Shown one piece after another: positions 6,039 through 11,092 of a stretch of DNA of 11,092 nt (its first letter is position 1; every line of letters starts with the position of its first letter). The stretch comes from Planctomycetota bacterium. Lineage in GTDB: Bacteria > Planctomycetota > UBA1135 > UBA2386. Under the pieces are notes generated by a model. The model saw only the letters and a list, made by a program, of their open reading frames with translations. It did not search any database and had not been told where the DNA came from. Where the stretch lies: the NCBI GenBank assembly GCA_020425885.1, contig JAGQRA010000197.1, positions 1-11,092 on the forward strand, given 5' to 3'. The position numbers were made by a program, and so were the translations under genes.

Positions 6039-7621
6039 AGGTGCGCGCCATCGTGACCTTCGTGCTGGCCTTGGCCGCGGTCCACCTGCTGCTGTCGTGG
6101 CCGGCCTTCCTCGCCGCGCCGCAGCTCCTCGGGCTGTCGCGGCTGGCTCCCGATGCCGCGATCGTGCTGGCCATTGCCCTGATCGGGGTGGTTTCCGGGC
6201 GCCGTCGCCGCGGGCTGCATGTCGCCGCCGCGCTGGTCGTGATCTCGGTGTTGTTCGGCACCGTGGCGGCCGAGTGGCCGAAGAACTTCGATCGCGCGTT
6301 CGAGCTGCGCGACGCCGAGATGATCTGGGGGCTGCCCCACCTGCTGTTCGATCTCGAGCCGAGCTGGCTCAACACGGCCATCATCGTGCTGCCGTTGGTG
6401 GCAGCGGTCTACCTGATCGCCTGGTTCTCGCTGTCGCGGTTGGCGGCTGCGGGAGGTCGGCGTGGCGCCGTGCTCTGGACCGTCGTCCTGCAGGCGCTCG
6501 TGCTCGCCGGCGTGGTGCGTCCGTCGATCTGGCACGACTCGCAATGCGGCGCGTTCGGCCGCGAACTCGCCGGCAGCCTCGGCGACTGGTTCGATCACGG
6601 TGGCGATCCGTCGCTGCTGCCGCCGCCACCGGGTGCCGAGAAGCTGGCGGCGGCGCCGGCCGATCTGCGCGGGCTCGAAGGCGCCGACGTGCACGTGATC
6701 TTCATCGAGTCCTACGGTCGCGTCGCGCTGCGTCACGACGACATCGCCCGCCACCTGCGCGAGCTGTATCGGCAGCTCGAAGCCGAACTCGCCGCCGCCG
6801 GCTACGCGGCCATCAGCGGCGCCTGTCGTCCCGCAGTCAGCGGCGGCGGTTCGGAGCTCGCCCATGCGCAGCTGTTCGCGGCGGTCGCGGTGCCCGACTA
6901 CCGGATGTGGGAACGGCTGCAGTACTGCAAGCTCAATCCGCTGCCGCGACTGTTCGCCGATGCCGGTTACCTGACCGTCGAGGTGATGCCGGCGATGCCG
7001 CGCCACTGGCCCGAGGGCGCGAAGTTCTTCGGCTTCGCCGAGCAGGTGACCGAACTCGAACTCGGCTACGAGGGTTTCACCTATCATTTCGGCAAGATGC
7101 CGGATCAGTTCGCCCTGCATCACCTGCTCGAGCGGGTGGTGAAGCCGGCCACCAGGCCGGTGTTCTCGACCTTCATCTCGGTGACCAGCCACCAGCCATG
7201 CCGGCACATCCCGCCCTACATCGAGGACTGGAACATCAGCCCGACGACGTTCGCGGGCAGGCCGGCGCGCAGCTACGACAGGTCATGGTTCGACGTCGCC
7301 GGCAGCCCCGACACCGCGGCAGCCTACGGTGACGCACTCGGCTACAGCCTGCGCGCCGCGGTCGGCTTCACCTGTCGCCTGACGCGGCCGTCGATCGTTG
7401 TCGTGCTCGGCGATCATCAGCCGCCGATCAAGAAGGAGCTGGTGCCGTCGGACAAGAGCCACGACGTGCCGATCCACGTCTTCGCCAACCGGCCGCAGCT
7501 CCTCGAGGCGCTGGCGCCGCTGCAGCTGCGACCCGGTCTCGACGTGCCCGAAGACGTCACCGCCTTCGATTCGGCCGACTTCGCGCCGACGTTCATGCGC
7601 GCCTTCTCGCGACCGGAGTAG
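6035..7621 (+). CDS. LtaS/sulfatase-type alkaline phosphatase superfamily membrane enzyme
   Basis: A 528-residue protein with four or five hydrophobic segments in residues 4-162, then a large extracytoplasmic catalytic domain. Metal- and substrate-site positions typical of lipoteichoic acid synthase and phosphoethanolamine transferase-like enzymes are visible: VIFIESYGR at 221-229 (Glu225), TSHQP at 384-388 (His386) and VLGDHQPP at 457-464 (Asp460, His461). The nucleophile should lie in RPAVSGGGSELAHAQLF at 265-281. Ser269 or Ser273 are the candidates; neither the Cys of a sulfatase CxPxR motif nor the Thr of LtaS is obvious. Members cut or transfer phospho-headgroups from lipids on the outer membrane face. 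With a CDP-alcohol phosphatidyltransferase in the same operon, a role transferring or removing that headgroup is a reasonable inference. ATG at 6035 overlaps the previous stop as ATGA. Confidence 0.83.
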   Translation: MKVRAIVTFVLALAAVHLLLSWPAFLAAPQLLGLSRLAPDAAIVLAIALIGVVSGRRRRGLHVAAALVVISVLFGTVAAEWPKNFDRAFELRDAEMIWGLPHLLFDLEPSWLNTAIIVLPLVAAVYLIAWFSLSRLAAAGGRRGAVLWTVVLQALVLAGVVRPSIWHDSQCGAFGRELAGSLGDWFDHGGDPSLLPPPPGAEKLAAAPADLRGLEGADVHVIFIESYGRVALRHDDIARHLRELYRQLEAELAAAGYAAISGACRPAVSGGGSELAHAQLFAAVAVPDYRMWERLQYCKLNPLPRLFADAGYLTVEVMPAMPRHWPEGAKFFGFAEQVTELELGYEGFTYHFGKMPDQFALHHLLERVVKPATRPVFSTFISVTSHQPCRHIPPYIEDWNISPTTFAGRPARSYDRSWFDVAGSPDTAAAYGDALGYSLRAAVGFTCRLTRPSIVVVLGDHQPPIKKELVPSDKSHDVPIHVFANRPQLLEALAPLQLRPGLDVPEDVTAFDSADFAPTFMRAFSRPE

Positions 7622-7682
7622 CTGCTGGTATCGTGCGGCGATCGAACCCTCGTCGTCGCCAACGCTGCCGCCGGGCCCCGCC

Positions 7683-8960
7683 GTGGTCTGGGCCTACCGC
7701 CGAACCGGCAAGTTCGCGTTCCATGCCCTGACCGGGGCGCTCGAGACCGATCCGCGAACGAAGGCTGTGCCGCTGACCTTCGCCAACGGTGTCGCGGCGG
7801 TGATCGAAGCGATCCGCGGCGCGCTCGCCGGTGTCGAAAGCACGGCCGATGACCGACCCGCGCGCTGCACGGTGCTGGTCGGTTGGTCGTTCTATTCGCC
7901 GGACTTCGCCCGCATGACCGGTGAGCTGCATGCGGTGAAGGACGCGATCCAAGACCCGCGCGTCGTCCACATCGCCGGCGGCGTGCATGCGACGGCCGAG
8001 CCGCTGGCGACCTTGCGCGCGGGCTTCGACCTGGTCGCCGTCGGTGAGGGTGAACTGCTGATCCGCGAGCTGGTCGCGACCCTGGGCGCGGCGGGCGATC
8101 TGCGCGCCGTGCCGGGCATCGCCTGGCTCGACGAGTCCGGCGAGCTGCAGCGCAACGGCCGCGGCGCGCGCCCCGTGCTCGACGACTTCCCGCCGTTCGG
8201 TCCCGACCACGACCGCTTCGGGCCGATCGAGATCACGCGCGGCTGCGTCTATGCCTGTCGCTTCTGCCAGACGCCGTACTTCGCCGGCGCCGCGTTCCGT
8301 CATCGCTCGGTGGCGAACGTGCGGCAATGGGTGCGCTACCTGGTCGGCCGCGGCTTCCGCGATCTCCGCTTCCTGACGCCGACGTCGCTGAGCTACGGCG
8401 CCGCTGGTGCCGAACCCGATCTGGCCGCGGTCGAGGCCCTGCTCGCCGGCGTGCGCGAGGAGATCGGGCCCGGCCGCAAGCTCTGGTTCGGGACGTTCCC
8501 GAGCGAGGTGCGGCCCGAGCACGTGACGGCCGCGGCGCTGATGCTGATCGCGCGGCATGCCAGCAACCGCACGCTGATCCTCGGCGGTCAATCGGGCAGC
8601 GACCGCGTGCTCGCGGCCAGCGAACGCGGTCATGACAGCGCGACGGTCGAACGCGCCGCGGCGTTGTGCGTCGAGCACGGCTTCGTGCCGCACGTCGACT
8701 TCCTGTTCGGCCTGCCCGGTGAGGACGCTGGCGATATCGAGGCGACGCTCGGACTCATGGATCGCCTCGTCGCGCGCGGTGCGAGGGTGCACGGCCACAC
8801 GTTCATGCCGTTGCCCGGCACGCCGCTACGCCGGGCCGCGCCCGGGGCGATCGATGCGGCGACGCGGCGGCGATTGCTGGCGATGCAGAGTCGCGGCGCA
8901 CTCTACGGTCAATGGCAGCAGCAGGAGCGGCTGGCGCGGGAGTTGGCCGGCGATCGCTGA
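7683..8960 (+). CDS. B12-binding-like domain / radical SAM protein
   Basis: A 425-residue protein. Residues about 60-135 form a B12-binding-type Rossmann domain (VLVGWSFYS, HIAGGVHATAEP at 96-107, LVAVGEGE at 117-124). The radical SAM core follows, with ITRGCVYACRFCQTP at 184-198, in which Cys188, Cys192 and Cys195 bind the 4Fe-4S cluster. Later LILGGQSGSDRVL and HVDFLFGLPGE are typical of the MiaB/B12-type radical SAM architecture. It most resembles the archaeal-type MJ_1487/MJ_0865 family of uncharacterised B12/radical SAM proteins. The DxHxxG cobalamin ligand motif is not seen. I chose GTG at 7683 because VVWAYRRTGKFAFHALTGALE directly after it looks like the family N-terminus; the open frame extends upstream but there overlaps the previous gene. 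CTG at 7665 is an alternative. It lies 61 bases after the LtaS-like gene, so it may belong to the operon. The reaction is unknown. Confidence 0.85.
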   Translation: MVWAYRRTGKFAFHALTGALETDPRTKAVPLTFANGVAAVIEAIRGALAGVESTADDRPARCTVLVGWSFYSPDFARMTGELHAVKDAIQDPRVVHIAGGVHATAEPLATLRAGFDLVAVGEGELLIRELVATLGAAGDLRAVPGIAWLDESGELQRNGRGARPVLDDFPPFGPDHDRFGPIEITRGCVYACRFCQTPYFAGAAFRHRSVANVRQWVRYLVGRGFRDLRFLTPTSLSYGAAGAEPDLAAVEALLAGVREEIGPGRKLWFGTFPSEVRPEHVTAAALMLIARHASNRTLILGGQSGSDRVLAASERGHDSATVERAAALCVEHGFVPHVDFLFGLPGEDAGDIEATLGLMDRLVARGARVHGHTFMPLPGTPLRRAAPGAIDAATRRRLLAMQSRGALYGQWQQQERLARELAGDR

Positions 8961-8966
8961 GGTCGC

Positions 8967-8987
8967 CGGCGGCTCCGTTCACCGCCG
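8967..8987. terminator. Possible hairpin between convergent genes
   Basis: CGGCGG at 8967-8972 pairs perfectly with CCGCCG at 8982-8987 around a 9-base loop. It sits in the 18-base gap between the convergent radical SAM and secretin-like genes and overlaps the latter's stop codon. The position suits a bidirectional terminator, but the stem is short, the background is very GC-rich and no T tract follows on either strand, so this is weak. Confidence 0.22.
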
Positions 8988-9695
8988 TCGCAACACCGGC
9001 GGCGGCGAGATGGCGCCGACCTGGATCAGCAGGCGCTCGATCTCGGCGTGCACCTCGGGCGTCTGGCGGATGAAGAACAGCCCGTTCTGGTTGTTGAAGC
9101 TCCTGCCTTCCTTGGCCCACGAATCGGGATGCACCATCGTGGTCAACAGCGACTCGAGGCCGTCGGCCGTGACGCCGCACACAGTGTTGCCCGATTCGAC
9201 CTCTTCGGGGAACAGCGGACGGTCATCGCCCGGAGTGCGCAACCTGAGGTCGGGACCGGGGAAGTCGCGCAGCGGCATCGTTGCGGCGCGCAGGTCGTAG
9301 ACGCGCAGCATGAGGAGCCCGGCGTAGTCCTCGGGCTTGGTCAGGAACACGGCGCCGCGGCGATAGATCGCGCGCAGGCCGGTCTGCTGTTCGGCGGCGG
9401 CGAGGATGGTGAGCAGGTTGGTGTTGCGCGCCGAGAGGTCGAGTCGCGGCGCGGCCTCGGAGTCGCGCCGACTGCAGACGAACCGCACCGCGTCGTTGGT
9501 CGCCGCCGTGAGCGCGGCGCAGAGCTCCTTCGCGGTCATGTCCTTCGCCGCGAGCGGGGCCTTCGCCTGCCGCAGCAGCTTCACGGTGCGGGCGTGACCG
9601 GCGAGGTCGGCCTCGCGCTCGACGGCGAGCAGATCGAACTGGGCCGGAACGATGGCCGCGAGAAACAGCGGCAGCAGCAGGCAGGCAGTGCGCAT
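8979..9695 (-). CDS. Exported secretin N-domain (STN-like) small protein
   Basis: A 238-residue protein beginning with a signal peptide (MRTACLLLPLFLAAIVPAQ, residues 1-19, cleavage probably near Ala18). The region LDLSARNTNLLTILAAAEQQ, followed by LRAIYRRGAVFLT, resembles the secretin/TonB short N-terminal (STN, N0) fold. LLMLRVYDLR then begins a second segment. The end, with LESLLTTMVHPDSW, NQNGLFFIRQTPEVHAEIERLL, resembles an N1-type repeat common in planctomycete secretin-related proteins. The secretin beta-barrel domain is absent, so this is a stand-alone periplasmic protein and not a channel. A GTG at 9728 would add 11 residues, but the ATG at 9695 has a GAGG Shine-Dalgarno 6 bases upstream and places the signal peptide at the N-terminus. 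It converges with the radical SAM gene. Its specific role is unknown. Confidence 0.8.
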   Translation of the reverse strand: MRTACLLLPLFLAAIVPAQFDLLAVEREADLAGHARTVKLLRQAKAPLAAKDMTAKELCAALTAATNDAVRFVCSRRDSEAAPRLDLSARNTNLLTILAAAEQQTGLRAIYRRGAVFLTKPEDYAGLLMLRVYDLRAATMPLRDFPGPDLRLRTPGDDRPLFPEEVESGNTVCGVTADGLESLLTTMVHPDSWAKEGRSFNNQNGLFFIRQTPEVHAEIERLLIQVGAISPPPVLRRR

Positions 9696-9701
9696 TCGGA
9701 A

Positions 9702-9705
9702 CCTC
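9702..9705 (-). promoter_or_regulatory. Shine-Dalgarno deciding the start of the secretin-like gene
   Basis: The minus strand reads GAGG here, 6 bases before the ATG at 9695. It supports that ATG over the GTG at 9728, and it is one of the few clear ribosome binding sites in the window. Confidence 0.55.
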
Positions 9706-9822
9706 GTGCGAATGTGGGAGAGGGGCACGAAGAGTCTGGCGGCGATGGTGCGGATTGCCCAGGGGGGTGCGGGGGCTTCGGGCCTTCTTCCCGTTTGCCC
9801 GGCGATTGAGAGGGTCGGGCTT

Positions 9823-9863
9823 TGGCAACGAGGTGGAACCCGAGTTCGGGTTCCTCGCTGCCA
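9823..9863 (-). repeat. Strong imperfect inverted repeat (hairpin)
   Basis: The outer arms at 9824-9833 and 9853-9862 pair over 10 positions, with one A-C mismatch on the plus strand that becomes a G-U pair in minus-strand RNA. T9823-A9863 adds a pair. The inner arms AACCCGA (9837-9843) and TCGGGTT (9846-9852) pair perfectly around a 2-base loop, and a 3-base bulge (9834-9836) separates the two stems. Because the mismatch is tolerated only in minus-strand RNA, a minus-strand transcript is the likelier context. It lies about 130 bases past the dehydrogenase stop and upstream of the secretin-like gene. No T tract follows, so a simple intrinsic terminator is not supported; an RNA element or a mobile palindromic repeat are alternatives. 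Confidence 0.65.
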
Positions 9864-9947
9864 CGGTGATCATGCAGCTGCCAAGGGTGCCAGGTCCTCA
9901 GCTACGGCCGGCGCCGCGGACGAAGGGCTTCGATTCTCGCGATTGGT

Positions 9948-9970
9948 TTCCTCGCGGCTAGCCGGCTTCG
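9948..9970 (-). repeat. Dispersed GC-rich repeat, copy A
   Basis: On the plus strand this reads TTCCTCGCGG, then CTAGCCGGCTTCG. It matches 10943-10965 at 20 of 23 positions, with similarity continuing past that point with small gaps. It begins about 20 bases past the stop of the short-chain dehydrogenase. It includes the palindrome CGGCTAGCCG (9956-9965). Confidence 0.5.
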
Positions 9971-9990
9971 GCGATCGGCCTGCATTGCCG

Positions 9991-10833
9991 TCATGCGTCG
10001 TCGTGCGCGAGGGATACGGACAACGCGCGGTGGGCTTGGGCATGGACGAGCAGCGCATTGGCCTTCGCCTCGAACGCCTGCACGGCATCGGCGCCAGCAG
10101 CGAAGCGGGTGGGCGGCTCCTCGAGTGCGGCGAGCTTCACGAGAGCGGCCGCGAGCTTGGCGGGGTCCCCGCCCTGCTTCCCGTCCATGCTCCGCCAGAC
10201 AGCGACGATCTCCTTGGTCTTCTCGGCATAGTCGTCGATGGAGGGCTCGGCGAAGGTGGTCGAGTCCGTGGTGAGAAGTTCCGTGCGGAAGAACCCGGGC
10301 TCGACCAGCATCGTGCGGATTCCGAAGGGCTCGACCTCTGGCGTGAGCGACTCCATCCATCCCTCGATACCGAACTTCGCGGCGGCATAGGCAGTGCAGA
10401 ACAATTGGCCGACGATGCCCGCGGTCGAGGAGATGGTGACCACCAGGCCGGACTGCTGCCTCCGCATCACCGGCAAGACGGCGCGAGTGACATTCATGGG
10501 GCCGAACAGCAGCGTTTCGAACTGATCGCGGACCTGTTGAGGGCTCAACTCCTCGAAGAAGCCGGCGAAGAAGTTGCCCGCGTTGTTCACCAAGACATCG
10601 ATTCGCCCGAACTTCGCGGTGGCGGCTTCGACTGCGGCCTGGGCATCCCGTGGCTGAGTGACGTCGAGCTCGAGGGCCAGCAGATAGGTGCTCTCGCCGA
10701 CCGCCGCCGTGACCTTTGCCGCATCACGGCCGGTGGCAACGACTGAGTGACCGGCGGCGAGGGCCGCCTTGGCGATGTCGGCACCCAGGCCGCGGCCGGC
10801 GCCGGTAATGAACCACACCTTTCGCTCCGTCAT
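9991..10833 (-). CDS. Short-chain dehydrogenase/reductase (SDR)
   Basis: A 280-residue classical SDR. The nucleotide-binding motif TGAGRGLG is at 10-17, ATGRD at 33-37 (the Arg after Gly suggests NADP preference), LDVT at 56-59, and LVNNAG at 81-86. The catalytic Ser136 lies in ISSTAG, with Tyr149 and Lys153 in YAAAK. PGFFRTEL follows the active site as usual. The tetrad Asn expected three residues before the Gly of FGPMNVTRAVLP is Leu108 here. The ATG at 10833 is chosen because MTERKVWFITG is a normal SDR start, with GGAA upstream; the ATG at 10845 is possible. The gene looks somewhat less GC-extreme than the operon genes. It stands alone, flanked by intergenic repeats. It probably oxidises or reduces a small alcohol or ketone; the substrate is unknown. 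Confidence 0.88.
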   Translation of the reverse strand: MTERKVWFITGAGRGLGADIAKAALAAGHSVVATGRDAAKVTAAVGESTYLLALELDVTQPRDAQAAVEAATAKFGRIDVLVNNAGNFFAGFFEELSPQQVRDQFETLLFGPMNVTRAVLPVMRRQQSGLVVTISSTAGIVGQLFCTAYAAAKFGIEGWMESLTPEVEPFGIRTMLVEPGFFRTELLTTDSTTFAEPSIDDYAEKTKEIVAVWRSMDGKQGGDPAKLAAALVKLAALEEPPTRFAAGADAVQAFEAKANALLVHAQAHRALSVSLAHDDA

Positions 10834-10933
10834 GTCACGTTCCATTGGGGTTGTGTGCGACCACCGGACCAAGAAGCCTACCGAGGCACTCACGCCTCTG
10901 CCGAACGTAGATACTACGGGGCCGGGAGTTCGT

Positions 10934-10951
10934 CGCGAGGCGTTCCTCGCG
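10934..10951 (-). repeat. Perfect 7-base hairpin within repeat copy B
   Basis: CGCGAGG (10934-10940) and CCTCGCG (10945-10951) pair exactly around a 4-base loop. It sits about 60 bases past the stop of the partial gene at the right edge and upstream of the dehydrogenase. It could help terminate the minus-strand transcript, but no T tract follows. Confidence 0.45.
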
Positions 10952-10965
10952 GGTTGCCTGCTTCG
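10943..10965 (-). repeat. Dispersed GC-rich repeat, copy B
   Basis: On the plus strand this reads TTCCTCGCGG, then GTTGCCTGCTTCG, matching 9948-9970 at 20 of 23 positions. Like copy A it lies shortly past the stop codon of a minus-strand gene (about 46 bases). The rest of the gap 10834-11010 holds nothing I recognise beyond this and the overlapping hairpin. Confidence 0.5.
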
Positions 10966-11010
10966 CGGCTCGTCGGCTCCTGCGCCAAGTCAGGAACCTC
11001 TGCCTGTGCT

Positions 11011-11092
11011 TCAACCCCCGACCTTGATGCGTCGGATCCGGATCTCCTCCCCGGCATCCATGTGCTGGAATTCGTCAACGCAGTCGCGATGA
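11011..11092 (-). CDS. C-terminal end of an unidentified gene
   Basis: Read by hand on the minus strand, an open frame enters from the right edge and ends at the TGA at 11013-11011. The visible 26 residues are HRDCVDEFQHMDAGEE followed by IRIRRIKVGG. The alternating charged and beta-strand-like ending (EIRIRRIKV) resembles a final beta strand, as in jelly-roll domains of exported planctomycete proteins such as the DUF1080 type, but 26 residues cannot support a family call. Acidic and basic residues are balanced and codon use is normal for the window, which favours a real gene end over a chance frame. Confidence 0.5.
   Translation of the reverse strand, partial: HRDCVDEFQHMDAGEEIRIRRIKVGG

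Larger units (their letters stand above)
9696..9990. other. Non-coding stretch with hairpin and repeat
   Basis: There is no credible gene in these 295 bases. Open frames on both strands are short, rich in Arg and Pro, and lack family features. The stretch must hold the promoter of the minus-strand secretin-like gene and the end of the dehydrogenase transcript. Its visible structures are the hairpin at 9823-9863 and the repeat copy at 9948-9970. I could not find a convincing sigma-70 type promoter. Confidence 0.6.

Noticed and set aside
5735..7207. Minus-strand open frame of 490 codons
   Set aside because: It is a shadow of the polytopic and LtaS-like genes.
5149..7332. Plus-strand open frame of 727 codons
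   Set aside because: It runs across the junction of two genes in another frame and encodes an Arg/Ser/Ala-rich sequence with no motif.
7593..8798. Minus-strand open frame of 401 codons
   Set aside because: It is antisense to the radical SAM gene, whose cluster motif is intact.
9652..10746. Plus-strand open frame of 364 codons
   Set aside because: It is mostly antisense to the SDR, which has all its sequence motifs in order; the rest covers the repeat-bearing non-coding stretch.
10769..11092. Plus-strand open frame reaching the right edge
   Set aside because: It overlaps the SDR N-terminus and the intergenic repeat, and the predicted peptide lacks structure. The short minus-strand gene end is a better reading.
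1..11092. tRNA, rRNA, CRISPR array, insertion sequence or attachment site
   Set aside because: No regularly spaced direct repeats, transposase-like frames, terminal inverted repeats or cloverleaf arms were seen on reading the window. A tRNAscan or IS search was not possible here.

Overview
The window is very GC-rich and gene-dense. It reads as a bacterial chromosome segment, most likely from Planctomycetota or a similar high-GC Gram-negative lineage. That placement is an inference. It rests mainly on the small exported secretin N-domain-like protein at 8979-9695, a type I associate with planctomycetes, and on the codon bias. No rRNA, tRNA, CRISPR array, transposase or phage gene was seen.

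Region 1 (1-1354, minus strand) holds two genes overlapping by 4 bases: a RibD-type reductase without a deaminase domain, followed by the N-terminal 120 residues of a BchC-like medium-chain dehydrogenase that runs off the left edge.

Region 2 (1473-7621, plus strand) diverges from region 1 across a 118-base gap. It holds five genes, each overlapping the next by exactly 4 bases: a CDP-alcohol phosphatidyltransferase, a fusion of an isoprenylcysteine/PEMT-type membrane methyltransferase with a class I methyltransferase, a second class I methyltransferase, a polytopic membrane protein of unknown function, and a membrane-anchored LtaS/sulfatase-type enzyme. A B12-domain/radical SAM protein (7683-8960) follows 61 bases later on the same strand. 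Together these look like one locus that makes a methylated small molecule or phospholipid headgroup, attaches it through CDP-alcohol chemistry, and processes it at the outer face of the membrane. The product is unknown. This is the best candidate for an undescribed system here.

Region 3 (8979-11092, minus strand) appears unrelated: an exported secretin N-domain-like protein, a 295-base non-coding stretch with a strong imperfect hairpin, a short-chain dehydrogenase with an unusual catalytic tetrad, and the last 26 residues of a gene entering from the right. Two copies of a GC-rich repeat lie just past the stop codons of the two right-hand minus-strand genes.
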